Below are positions 25,801-32,560 of a DNA stretch of 46,556 nt, piece after piece. The DNA is taken from contig JH154034.1 in NCBI GenBank assembly GCA_000226015.1, positions 6,069-52,624 on the forward strand, in the 5' to 3' direction. This stretch comes from Mnemiopsis leidyi (taxonomy: Eukaryota; Ctenophora; Tentaculata; Lobata; Bolinopsidae). Numbering within the stretch: position 1 is the stretch's first letter; every line of letters starts with the position of its first letter. The translations under genes and the position numbers were made by a program. Below the pieces are notes generated by a model, which had not been told where the DNA came from, did no database searches, and was given only the letters and a program-made list of their open reading frames with translations.

Positions 25801-28498
25801 CATCACCATCCTCTCGTTACTTTCTATCATGTATCTCAGGGGGCGCAGTGTCGAGAAGAACGTTAGTTGTACCCCTTCGGAACCCTCCGGACCAAACACT
25901 GAGTCGAAGAGAGGTTTGATCGTCCTTAGGAGGTGGTCTCTGATTTCTCGAGTTTGGGGATAGTAGTTACCGATCTGCATTGAGAGTACTTCGTCCCTGT
26001 TTGCATTCAAGAAGTCCCTGATTTCCTCTAGCGCCATGCGCAGAGATCTGGAGTACGCGACGGCAGTGCCACCTATACTCACTAACACGGGTCCCTCCTC
26101 CCAATAGGGCAGTGACTCCTCACTCTTGTGGATGAAACTTATATCGAAATCAAAGTTTCGTATTCCCATCTCCAGTTGCTCAGTGATACTCTTGTCCTGA
26201 GTGGAGTAGTAGCAGGCGGGGGCTGATCCCCCGCTCCAATAGTACATCTGACCGTACGCTCCACATCCCGACAATCTACTTCCCGCCAGAGTTATCTGAT
26301 GGAGCATCAGGTCACACGCACCCTCTATTCCGTTAACTTTGGTACACTCGTAAGCCAGAGAGGCTGGCACGAGGCACAGTAGAGCGAAAACAATCATGGC
26401 TTTTCGGATTTGAAATAAAAATTGGGAGGGTCTGAAATTTCCTGCCTGGTCTGCTAGTTTCCCGCGATAATCTATTTAAGTATTTAGGAGCTGTGAATTG
26501 TGGACTAAAATTTGATAAATCGATTAATAACACCAGCTGCAATGTGAGAACTTTATTTTTGCGACAGTTACAGCGTTTTATCAAATCGCCTTAAACGAAT
26601 TGGGAATTTCTTTTCAAAATTAAGTCTACAAAAATCTAGGAATAATTGAAAAGTCAAAATTTTTATTACCTGCTAGCATGATAAGACATCCAGAACACTG
26701 AGGAAGGATAGTAGGAACCTCCAACTCTCCTACGAACACAGCCACACTCGAGTTTTCAGTAGCTGTGTAGTTCAGGACGAGGAAATATATCCCTGGTTGT
26801 GTAAACTCTATCTCTGTCGTGAACATTACACTTGCCTGAAACATTTACAGCAGGTAGGTTTTAAATCTTAATTGAATTAGTGGTATTAAAACAGTTGAGA
26901 TCTATCGTTAAGTGTAAGTCAGATTAGGAGTTCGAGGTTTAAACCTGGCGTTTTGCTACGTGATGCGGAAGCTCGCTCATGATAGGAAGTGTGTCTGGCA
27001 CCGACCTGAGGAAATACAAAGATTCACGATACTAGATAGTAGTAGATACTCAATGAGATACAATTAAATGAAGTTATCACCAAAATTCATTACAATAACA
27101 AAGTCGATGACAGGCTAAATTATTACAACCGATCAATATTTAGCTTCTGTAGATTTCTGCAAGGTCGTAACAAGTACTGACATAAAAACAGTTAAATAAT
27201 GTCGTAACCTGATTCGCCGTTTTCTAAACTTCTCACTTTTTCTCTTCCTTGCCATGTTCTTACCGACACCCTCTAGGTATATTTAAGGTATTTACTTGCG
27301 TGAAACGTAGTTTAAAAAAGAATTGTCGATAACAAATTTCAAGAGTGTTTAAGGTTAGTTAAGTAACCTACAGAGCACGTGAACCAAGGACAAGAAATGA
27401 CCAAGAAATGTAAGAAAGTGAACGTTCATTCGAAAAAATGAACATGGATTTGGCTGCATTTGACATATTCCATAAAATTACGTATCATACCAAAATTTCG
27501 CGATCACTGCTTGAGAACACTCACCTATTTCTTCAAAGGAGATAGGAACAGGATATTCATTGAACAACAGTTCAAATCTAGGAGGTATGTCGGCAATTTC
27601 GTTTGGTTCAATCACGCCATTAATCTCCGCAGGCCCCTGTTTCAACTGAAATTTATCATGATAGAAGGTGTATTTTGTGTTAAGTAGTTCAAAGATGGTA
27701 AATTTTACTAAGAACAATGTGAAGAAGCATGAATCGTATACAGTGCTTAGTATCGTCATACATTTAGAGTAATGAGTTTGATCATAGTCCTGTCTGCAAA
27801 TACAGAGCCAAAAAGAGCTAATTAACTTCATTCAAACATACATTTAGACCACTGATCGAATCCTCAATGACCAAGTTGGATTTTATGTGGTAGAGAGCAG
27901 GGATGTAGGTTCCAGTGTTTGGCCGGTCACAGTCCCTGCCAGTGATTCCTTCTCTACAGCTACACTGACCAGTCTCGTAGTCACACACAGCAGAAAGAGA
28001 TCCTCCAAGATCGCAAGAGCACCCTAGGAAAAAATTAAAGCATTTCATAAGCATTCACTCGTGAATTACAATTCATGATGTCATAAACAGTTACCATCTT
28101 AACAGAATTACTTTCTTCAAAATTCAAAAAAACACTTTTTGCATTTCACAATACTTCTATGAACCCACTTTGACAACCAAAAACATTAATCGTAGAGAGG
28201 TTGTAAAACTGTGGATAACAAGAGTCACAATTGGTTTTTTGTAGGACACTTGGTCTGCAGTTGCATGAAGGAGCTCCTCTATTGACCTGCAAAAAGCATG
28301 TCATTAAGAACTAAAACAATCAGAAAACTTGTGGTTTTTTTACATTTCATGGGAGGATTTTCAATGATAGCCAAAAATTTTACAAATACTAACTGTGTTA
28401 CAGGTTGAGAGTGAGCCTATAGTTCCAGACAGTTCACAGTCACAGTCATCAGTAACAGCTGAGCAGAATAAAGTCCAAAGGAGCAGAATAAACAGCAT
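4997..28498 (-). CDS. laminin alpha-type chain (LE and L4b domains), 19 exons, 3' end beyond window
   Basis: Secreted basement-membrane protein of the laminin alpha family, nearest in layout to the vertebrate alpha-3/alpha-5 L4b region. Exons in transcript order: 28498-28394, 28286-28169, 28023-27842, 27645-27525, 26994-26945, 26835-26670, 18518-18436, 17675-17581, 17448-17277, 17120-17011, 16768-16603, 16419-16096, 15944-15803, 15645-15452, 15311-15196, 14984-14908, 7892-7755, 7266-7185, 5131-4997. All borders are GT-AG and phases match throughout; the 2576 bases give about 858 codons. The start has an in-frame TGA two codons upstream and a hydrophobic leader ([14 protein letters not shown]). 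There is no LN domain. The C-terminal part (further LE, coiled coil, LG) must lie left of 4997 and was not found in 1-4996. It could be a laminin-like paralogue rather than a trimer-forming chain. The splice model is inferred and lacks transcript support. Confidence 0.85.
5619..6893 (+). CDS. secreted papain-family (C1A) cysteine protease with C-terminal ShKT domain
   Basis: Intronless 424-residue cathepsin L-like protease. The ATG at 5619 is chosen because a clear signal peptide follows ([15 protein letters not shown]). Propeptide at about residues 25-110 carries an LNFFADLT motif resembling the GNFD/inhibitor region. The mature enzyme begins near LPETVNW (114). Catalytic residues are present: Gln132 and Cys138 in [12 protein letters not shown], His278 in NHAVAAVGY, Asn294 in KNSWGAAWG. 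After a Pro/Asp-rich linker (about 340-362) comes a six-cysteine ShKT module (363-395, Cys 363, 371, 378, 388, 392, 395), then a short Cys-rich tail. ShKT modules are common on cnidarian and nematode secreted proteases, where they act as binding modules. In some venom peptides the fold blocks channels, but nothing here indicates that. The gene is nested antisense in a 2053-bp laminin intron. A polyadenylation signal lies at 7078-7083. Confidence 0.93.
   Translation: MKSYLFLTVLAVAAAVNYDEVLRSPRLSVQEFRSFAVQHDRHYTTTESALRYKIFRRSMEFVNSENKQDLGWESELNFFADLTTEERGQWLGLNVSLAPTSAPASSLALSEDPLPETVNWIAGGRVTPVKNQGSCGSCWSFGATVALEGVYAAVGGKLKNFAEQELLDCVYEKRSGCRGGWHTTCYDYSRRNNRLAITANYPYTATDSDRGACDLSSVPDGLQSAKVTGYTGVDQGENFHLQALAITPTAVAFEVTNSLHMYRSGVMKDRTCRGSVNHAVAAVGYSPTYIVVKNSWGAAWGDSGFVKMARNHHNCKLHDYVAYPTLQATSDSDTDPESVQCDYDPEANPGPTPGPDPKPDPDCHDEFEGWCRPEPAWCDKPVYFEKLCRKTCGNCVEDPTKKPDVCPSGTVRCPDGICKHEHMC
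7447..7804. repeat. 53-bp minisatellite, about 6.75 copies, made of a laminin exon end plus its splice donor
   Basis: Direct repeats with an exact 53-bp period; units begin at about 7447, 7500, 7553, 7606, 7659, 7712 and 7765. The rightmost unit is the true 3' end of laminin exon 17 (coding [15 protein letters not shown] on the minus strand) and its donor GTAAGT. The other copies lie in the intron and repeat both the coding segment and the donor. Single-base differences exist between copies (for example GTAATT in the leftmost unit). The array makes up most of the 488-bp intron. Confidence 0.95.
7990..8343 (-). CDS. small single-pass membrane protein, unrecognised
   Basis: 117-codon ORF with a real ATG at 8343. 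The N-terminal part is cysteine-rich ([14 protein letters not shown]). One strongly hydrophobic segment follows at about residues 37-59 ([20 protein letters not shown]) and is flanked by Arg/Asn before and Asp-Lys-Arg after. A polar 55-residue tail is the last part. No family was recognised. It lies inside the 7-kb laminin intron, on the same strand. It could be one exon of a larger gene or a chance ORF; the transmembrane segment and cysteine cluster are the only reasons to list it. Confidence 0.3.
   Translation of the reverse strand: MRKAYLVGGECTCYFCVGCHCEGCVFSYRWVRANRSVFFVFVIFLLLFLLSLVYLLFFFDKRGLLASTREGLAKLSNHLSKFVPLWNYYSIREQISLYTDHNSAIPDFMPLLKMLKI
8912..9235 (-). CDS. small type II-like membrane protein with acidic Asp/Asn/Thr-rich ectodomain
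   Basis: 107-codon ORF from the ATG at 9235 ([10 protein letters not shown]). A basic N-terminus precedes one transmembrane segment ([20 protein letters not shown], about residues 10-29), then a Gly-rich and highly acidic low-complexity stretch ([18 protein letters not shown]). The charge pattern predicts an N-in, C-out signal anchor. A good splice donor (GGAA|GTAAGAATC) sits near the end at 8950/8949, so the last residues may be intron and further exons may follow. No family was recognised. It lies in the same laminin intron as the ORF at 7990-8343, and the two could belong together. Confidence 0.4.
   Translation of the reverse strand: MATLSTRRKVAACIIILAMLLILVALIIFVTLSFTPEWTGGTVTDNRKTDGGGRNGDKDNDTDNDTDDTDDVDVGSNEVLPGGGFKETTVQPVYGSKNLRIVMHLSS
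10886..11036. repeat. (AACCCA)n and (AACC)n simple repeat with a 10-N gap
   Basis: A run of AACCCA hexamers, then AACC tetramers, then 10 undetermined bases (10977-10986), then more AACCCA hexamers ending in a CCCTAACC-like stretch. The hexamer is one base away from the animal telomere repeat (CCCTAA). The G-rich minus strand could form G-quadruplexes. The gap means the true array length is unknown. Confidence 0.95.
11455..12140. repeat. diverged tandem duplication, unit about 330-340 bp
   Basis: Two neighbouring segments share a series of similar blocks in the same order. Examples: 'agtaacaatg(g/a)ac' at about 11486 and 11812; 'ttgtgaaataattc' (11577) versus 'cgtcgcaaaataattcc' (about 11887); and 'gctcatttacgacaaaagc' (11716) versus 'gctcatttacgagaaaagc' (12055), followed by a shared 'ctacggc' and 'gccctttgctgt' block. 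Offsets are 326-339 bases. It lies in the 7-kb laminin intron. Confidence 0.7.
13175..14605 (+). CDS. secreted protein with unrecognised beta-rich region and sushi-like (CCP) module
   Basis: Three exons with matching phases: 13175-13259 (signal peptide, hydrophobic run [15 protein letters not shown]), 13742-14191 and 14319-14534. The middle exon encodes about 150 residues with alternating hydrophobic strands ([32 protein letters not shown]) and no family I can name with confidence. The third exon has four cysteines in sushi/CCP spacing (ECEML, VVLKC, VVTC, EPTC), with 'L-x-G' before Cys3 and a Trp before Cys4. A donor at 14534/14535 would allow more exons; if it is not used, translation stops at 14603-14605. 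The gene is nested antisense in the 7-kb laminin intron. An adhesion or recognition role is only inferred from the CCP module. Confidence 0.6.
14908..18518 (-). CDS. laminin exons 7-16: body of the L4b domain
   Basis: Ten exons (18518-18436, 17675-17581, 17448-17277, 17120-17011, 16768-16603, 16419-16096, 15944-15803, 15645-15452, 15311-15196, 14984-14908) encode repeated beta-rich segments with the laminin signature 'x-Y-x-x-V-x-x-Y' ([18 protein letters not shown] and [14 protein letters not shown]). Conserved-looking landmarks of laminin alpha-5 L4b appear in the same order: an [11 protein letters not shown]-type strand, CPWEEGCR, a YC...NECLPSDF pair of cysteines, [10 protein letters not shown], and SVYVDYLSLVP followed by an ending YNNG just before the next LE. 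Exon 16 ends in phase 1 and joins exon 17 at 7892. Introns are 132-760 bases. The 16419-16096 exon contains a possible in-frame intron (see findings). Confidence 0.85.
18519..20902. other. left part of the 8.15-kb laminin intron; one weak coding-like patch
   Basis: Mostly AT-rich sequence without long frames. The patch at 19166-19363 is described separately. At about 19600-19880 the plus strand reads a continuous frame broken only by three TGA codons, beginning with an ISYADDLVD-like string reminiscent of reverse-transcriptase motif YADD; this is too weak to annotate as a mobile element. No promoter of the downstream gene could be identified. Confidence 0.4.
19193..19363 (+). CDS. possible terminal exon of a small Cys-containing protein with hydrophobic C-terminus
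   Basis: An open frame runs from 19166 to the TAA at 19361-19363, with an ATG at 19193. An in-phase AG at 19183 could act as acceptor. The product has three cysteines ([18 protein letters not shown]) and ends in a hydrophobic tail ([16 protein letters not shown]) directly before the stop, the layout of a GPI-anchor signal. No upstream exons were found, and the opposite strand of the same interval is also open. It may be part of the nested gene downstream, a separate small gene, or chance. Confidence 0.2.
   Translation: MRVVSPVLPAGTAHGNYVCLNNRLYVCRKLVLCDNGKISALQLVFLISAYLLSDFL
20903..24905 (+). CDS. cytoplasmic scaffold-like protein with YxxP and other tyrosine motifs, 11 exons
   Basis: No known family recognised. 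Eleven phase-consistent exons: 20903-21100, 21430-21645, 21867-22034, 22155-22229, 22371-22447, 22985-23085, 23280-23467, 23624-23742, 23956-24271, 24531-24650, 24813-24905 (1671 bases, 556 residues). The start at 20903 follows an in-frame stop; upstream exons are possible. The N-terminus has an Asn-Gln-Cys-Gly repeat ([13 protein letters not shown]). Exons 2-3 are Cys/His-rich ([34 protein letters not shown]). The rest is Ser/Thr/Lys-rich and looks disordered, with no transmembrane segment. Candidate SH2 docking sites are YPAP, YQVP, YILP (YxxP) and NIYWEIE. The last residues, VEL, fit a class II PDZ ligand. It is nested antisense in the 8.15-kb laminin intron, with AATAAA at 25293 and 25334. 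A signalling-adaptor role is inference from short motifs only. Confidence 0.7.
25279..25339. promoter_or_regulatory. opposed polyadenylation signals of two convergent genes
   Basis: On the plus strand AATAAA occurs at 25293-25298 and 25334-25339, downstream of the gene ending at 24905. On the minus strand AATAAA lies at 25284-25279 (plus-strand tttatt), downstream of the PLC-X-like gene ending at 25393. With cleavage 10-30 bases after each signal, the two transcripts would overlap by some tens of bases. Confidence 0.55.
25393..26397 (-). CDS. secreted PLC-X-domain-like protein, both catalytic histidines apparently missing
   Basis: Intronless, 334 residues, with a clean signal peptide ([15 protein letters not shown]). 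The fold resembles bacterial-type PI-PLC X-domain proteins (PLCXD-like). [13 protein letters not shown] (32-44) aligns with the usual I-P-G-T-H-x-S segment, and [17 protein letters not shown] (70-86) with the 'Q-L-x-x-G-x-R-x-x-D-x-x' segment. GPVLVSIGG (102-110) aligns with the second histidine strand (usually H-G), and [19 protein letters not shown] with the conserved helix and strand that follow. The first catalytic His is replaced by Arg41 and the second by Ile108, so phosphoinositide cleavage is unlikely. Cysteines suit a secreted protein. It is nested in the 8.15-kb laminin intron in the host's own orientation. The lack of introns suggests retroposition, but no target duplication was seen. 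The family call is by eye. Confidence 0.8.
   Translation of the reverse strand: MIVFALLCLVPASLAYECTKVNGIEGACDLMLHQITLAGSRLSGCGAYGQMYYWSGGSAPACYYSTQDKSITEQLEMGIRNFDFDISFIHKSEESLPYWEEGPVLVSIGGTAVAYSRSLRMALEEIRDFLNANRDEVLSMQIGNYYPQTREIRDHLLRTIKPLFDSVFGPEGSEGVQLTFFSTLRPLRYMIESNERMVMYLNKDLWGHKLSDYRAHPLVQFVSENNHYSYYDCHTYNPRRLAEEILKIEGINKRHIRLVVNWWLNHGSGCVSSMAASCIDVVDRLEVVWDEILAGTHLDRPINVAVVDYVRPELVEVVSRLNKKAVEYYKAKPW
26670..26994 (-). CDS. laminin exons 5-6: first beta-sandwich segment of L4b
   Basis: Exon 5 is 26994-26945; its acceptor is the second of two nearby AGs, because only that one gives an open frame in phase. Exon 6 is 26835-26670 and includes [18 protein letters not shown], matching the recurring laminin pattern 'P-G-x-Y-x-x-V-x-x-Y'. 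Exon 6 ends in phase 1 (GCA G). Its only in-phase continuation found is exon 7 at 18518, 8.15 kb away, which restores the glycine codon. The choice of exon 5 acceptor is the least certain junction in the model. Confidence 0.75.
27525..28498 (-). CDS. laminin exons 1-4: signal peptide, LE modules, start of L4b
   Basis: Exon 1 (28498-28394) encodes the leader and the first LE cysteines (DDCDCELSG). Exon 2 (28286-28169) completes LE1 ([17 protein letters not shown]). Exon 3 (28023-27842) gives a truncated LE2 ([22 protein letters not shown]), followed by the stretch [14 protein letters not shown]. That stretch fits the G-Y-x-P-x-L lead-in seen before L4b/LF domains of laminin alpha-5 and beta chains. 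Exon 4 (27645-27525) continues the globular domain. Introns are 107, 145 and 196 bases. An AG at 28529 behind a T-rich tract suggests that a 5' untranslated exon could be spliced onto the start exon. Confidence 0.82.
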
Positions 28499-30339
28499 AC
28501 TTCATTCATATAGTCATACCTAAAAATATTAATGGTTTTTTGTCTTTAAATCTCTAAATGTATGTTTTGATTACATCTGGTTAAGTTGGCAGTGGGAACA
28601 CATACCAGTACCATCAGAAAAATTAAATACCATTTTTGTGAGGGTTCTGCACCCAAACATTCAGTCTTATGTGGGGTAACCACTGATGAGCAAGTACTTA
28701 TGTCATGAAGAAGAGAAGAAGACCCAGTGGCAAGGATAACAAAGGATAACAATGGATAACTCAAGTGGATACAACCAGTATCGCTCCTGAAGCCGGAGGC
28801 CACTGCCTATCTTAAGAAGCTTGCTCTATAACTCTCTTTTAAGCTGAACCATCATTTTTTATTGAAAATCTTCAAATTGAACACACAAATAAGGATCACA
28901 GCAATGTAATATCTCTAATCTGCCAATGAGACCTTGGGATTGTGATAGCTGGGTTTTCCTACTGCGCGCTGCGCTTATCCAAGACCAATTAACACTCGTT
29001 TGTCGTTAACACAAAGTTATCTCCAGTACACACAAAGTTATCTCCAGTAAACAGAGAATAAACGTTGCAAGACGTCTAAACAAAATAACCTGAAGAAGAT
29101 ATAAAGTGTAAATATCTTCTATACTAAAAACACATAAAAGGAACACAAAATCATATGCCAAGTTAAAATATCAAATACTATTCAAACACCTCTTACCGGC
29201 TGGTTGGTGGCTGCCCTCCAACCTTAAGCTGGTCCACTCAAACCATGCCAGTTATTCAGATCCCCAATAAAGCATCAAACCCGACAATGCTAGAAAAGAA
29301 AGATTGATTAAGGGAAGTTGGCTCGGTAAAACAGAAAAGAAAACCGAGACCAAAGCCAACAGGGATGCCTTGACAAGTGACAGACTGTAAACAATCTTTG
29401 GGACACCGAAACACTATTTTAACTGTTATACCAAGAAAAGACAATTTCGTTTTACGTCTGATAATAGTACATCAAAATATCGAAAATTGACTTTCTCTCA
29501 CTAGACTTACATTGAGGGATTATAAACTTTGAAATAGAATCTCAAACTTTTAAATGGAAAAAGTTGTAAAAATCCGTAACGCTAGTATACCCATAGTCAA
29601 ACATTCAATATAAACAAACAACAAGCAACAATTATTTTTGCGTTGTTAGGACACGCCAGTAACTCAGCCGCACACATGCCCAGCACTGCATGTTATACCC
29701 GGTAAAAACAAATAAAACCAAATACATATTACGTAATTAAATTAATCATTTCATAAAACACAAATTTTGAACAAAGCTACCAATGTTCGTAAGCATACAT
29801 TATGAATATCAAAAGATGATTAAGTTCGAAAAGAGGTCATTGGATTTGTAAAAAACCAAATTGATCCAATATCTATAGGAACCAGCCAGACGACGGATGA
29901 GATTGCCAATTAAGGCTGCTCTACCATTGATGCAATTGGTGGTAAAGCCTTACTTATAAATTCGTCAAGCTAAATGAAAGCAAAGCCAAAAGCGGTCGAT
30001 TCACGTTTTACAAAATACTCAGTAGCTTAGTTCGTATTGGGTCCGTTTTCAAACGTACAAGAGAGTTACATCCAGCAGGTTCTGCAGGGTTCAGCTTCCA
30101 CATTAAATTTGTAGTGCAGTGAGAAGATGAAAACATTAGTTTGTTTCAATAATTGACAATACTTTACAAAATGAGATACTTTAGAAAAATATTTATGGTT
30201 TGGGCTCCTCAAATTAACGACACTCATGGCTGTGGAGGTCAGAAAGTAAAAAACGGCATGATCTCATAACCTAAATTTTATAAATAAATCTAGTCTGATA
30301 AACTTTCTCACTGATGATGATCCAATTTTCACCAAACCA

Positions 30340-30433
30340 TTGACGAGATGATATCCGTCTAACGTTCTAACGTTCTAACGCGAGGAGAGCAGAAAACTGC
30401 GAGCCGCGCGCGGGTCGGGTAACATCTCGACAA
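30340..30433 (+). repeat. short TIR element, copy A
   Basis: Begins TTGACGAGATGATATCC and ends GGTAACATCTCGACAA; the ends are imperfect inverted repeats of each other. The interior contains GTCTAACGTTCTAACG (with an extra gttctaac unit) and a CpG-rich core, ctgcgagccgcgcgcgg. No coding capacity. Confidence 0.85.
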
Positions 30434-30596
30434 CCAAACCAGCGCGCGAAAGGTGTCTGGTTAGATCAAGATTACAATAAGTAACAACTGCGCGTCGTAA
30501 AAACCTGGTTAGGTGAATAAGTATTTTGTATTTGTTTCACGTTGTTGTCGAGGTGTTACTTGGCTCATGTTATTACTTTTCTCACACTCCGAGGGT

Positions 30597-30664
30597 TGTA
30601 GGTTGATATCCTACTGTCGCGGCCATCACTTGTAGGTTGATAACCTACTGTCGCGGCCATCACG
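30597..30664. repeat. 34-bp tandem duplication, CpG-containing
   Basis: Two adjacent copies of a unit that runs tgtaggttgatatcctactg to gtcgcggccatcac. They differ at one internal base (gatatc/gataac) and at the last. The same motif start recurs with divergence at about 45167 (see the dispersed repeat). Confidence 0.9.
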
Positions 30665-30837
30665 CGCTGTCACGCATTTCTGGCCTGGCGACAAGAAATG
30701 ATAAACGCGCAAAAAATTCTAAACGCGCATCGCCCGTTGATCCGAGGGGCGTGGCCACGCTGCGCGCGGCCACGACGCCGCGCGCTTTGCCCGGCAGCAA
30801 GGTGTTACCCGACTTGATACAAGATTATATCTGTTTA

Positions 30838-30921
30838 TTGACGAGATGGTATCCGTCTAACGTTCTAAGGAGGAGAGCAGAAAACTGCGAGCCGCGCGCG
30901 GGTCGGGTAACACCTCGACAA
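30838..30921 (+). repeat. short TIR element, copy B
   Basis: 84 bp, TTGACGAGATGGTATCC to GGTAACACCTCGACAA, with the same ctgcgagccgcgcgcggg core as copy A. A partial inverted end (caaggtgttacccgac) lies just upstream at 30799-30814. Confidence 0.85.
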
Positions 30922-30977
30922 ATCCGTTCACCGTTCGCGTTTTAACATTCAGCTTTAAGCTCCGAGAGTCAGGCATT

Positions 30978-31071
30978 ACCGCGATAATACCCGACTCGCG
31001 CGCGGCTCGCAGCTTGCTGCTCTGATTCTGAATTCGTTTTGTTCGATCATTAGACGGATAACATTTTGTCA
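30978..31071 (-). repeat. short TIR element, copy C (inverted, diverged)
   Basis: Reverse-oriented relative to copies A and B. It contains aatacccgactcgcgcgcgg and gctcgcag on the left, and ttagacggataacattttgtcaa on the right. The right end is the reverse complement of a diverged TTGACGAGATGATATCCGTC end. The interior carries an unrelated stretch (tctgattctgaattcg). Confidence 0.7.
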
Positions 31072-31319
31072 AACTTATCGGGCGATGCGCGGCTCTCTCT
31101 ATGCTCTACGTTTCCTTTGCAAAGCAACAATTAGCCTGAGGCCCCCAGGCAACGTCAAACACGCGTTGCAGTTCGTTTTCAAAACGAATGAAATTCTTTG
31201 GGTGGTTGCGCAGGCAACACCAAACACAGCGCAGGCAACATAGCTTGCGCTTATACTTCTTGCTTCTAGTTAACATTAAAATAAGGACAAACATGAACAA
31301 AGATGTCACTTTCTAAGCA

Positions 31320-31385
31320 TTGACGAGATGATATCCGTCTACCGTTCTAACGTTTAGCTGCGTGAGTCGGGTATCACCGCGACAA
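31320..31385 (+). repeat. short TIR element, copy D
   Basis: 66 bp, TTGACGAGATGATATCC to GGGTATCACCGCGACAA. It lacks the long CpG core of copies A and B. With copy E it forms an inverted pair around a 106-bp loop. Confidence 0.85.
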
Positions 31386-31491
31386 TCTTAGCAAACATAG
31401 CCCTGTGGCGCGTAAAGATCCCACTTGCAGAATCATAAGTTGAAATCCTTAATCATGATCTAGCAATTAAGTAAATTAAACCAGAACTTTA

Positions 31492-31555
31492 TTGTCGCGG
31501 TGATACCCGACTCACGCAGCTAACGTGTAACGGTAGACGGATATAATCTCGTCAA
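31492..31555 (-). repeat. short TIR element, copy E (inverted mate of D)
   Basis: Nearly exact reverse complement of copy D, TTGTCGCGGTGATACCC to ATATAATCTCGTCAA. The two copies could pair over about 64 bases. Confidence 0.85.
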
Positions 31556-32560
31556 GAACTTTAGTTTAATTATTTTATTACTGAATATTCTCTCGAATTC
31601 GAGATTTGGGGTTTTATTTTCAGGTGTTCATTTTGGTATTTTACATTGCTACCAGTTTTCCCATGTTTACCAAGGAACATATTGTGTCATATATTTTTGT
31701 ATTTCTGAAGATGGTACTAAGACCAGGGAACGTTAGTACCTTTGTATTGGCCCTGGGTTTTACAGATGTTATCATGAATTTTTTTATTTATTGATGAATT
31801 TTTAATATCTGCTGAAGTATTTTTACTACATTATGCATTAACTACATTAAATACATCATCTTCATTAACTACATCAACTAACATTGAGATTACAGTAGAC
31901 TGTTAGGCCCTTTTTTACGGTAGCACCCTGCAATGCAAAACGTTTCAGGGATTGTCTCAGTTACAATCTCTTTTGATGTTATAATCTGTTTCAATTTTTA
32001 GTGTGGCGATCCAATGGGTGTCTAACTTAAGTCTCAATAAGATAATGCACTCGCTTTATTAACCAGCCATTTAATGTAGTAAAATGCGATTTTTTTAGTA
32101 AAATGTTAGTTGCCAATACTCTGTCACAAATGATACAATAATGATAATCACATTTATTGAATTCACAATAGTCGTAATTCTGAAAGAATTTGAATTAAAT
32201 TATTCTATAGAATAGTACAGGCTCCGGTGCTTAGATGGATATCGGGAGAATTTTAAAAAGCTGTTGCATTTTTGTTCATAGAGAGGAGTGCACGAACTGC
32301 TCTGGCCATTAAGTTAATTTCTTCAGGGCCTATTTTTTGGTCAGACAGCAAACCGGCAAGGTGAGATTGATTTTCTGGGAGGAAATCAATGATTTCTGAT
32401 GAGTTGATACAGGGACAGGTAACTAGAATATGATGTTCGTCGTCAACGGTTTGTGGGCGGAGCTGTTAAGGCAATGGATATACCATCTTCTGTCTCACGT
32501 TCATTAATGGATAATGAATTTTTGCAGCTACGACAAATAGCTTTATGTTCAATTTTTAGG

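Noticed and set aside
28546-28803. Minus-strand frame just upstream of the laminin start, as an extra N-terminal exon
   Set aside because: It shows no LE or LN cysteine pattern, and the laminin ATG has an in-frame stop upstream, so it does not extend the protein.
30597-31555. CRISPR-like array
   Set aside because: Repeats are irregularly spaced, in both orientations, with inverted termini and no unique spacers of constant length, and the DNA is from an animal nuclear genome.
31606-31794. 62-codon hydrophobic plus-strand frame
   Set aside because: Phe/Ile/Val-rich because the DNA is T-rich; no acceptor/donor partner and no conserved motif.
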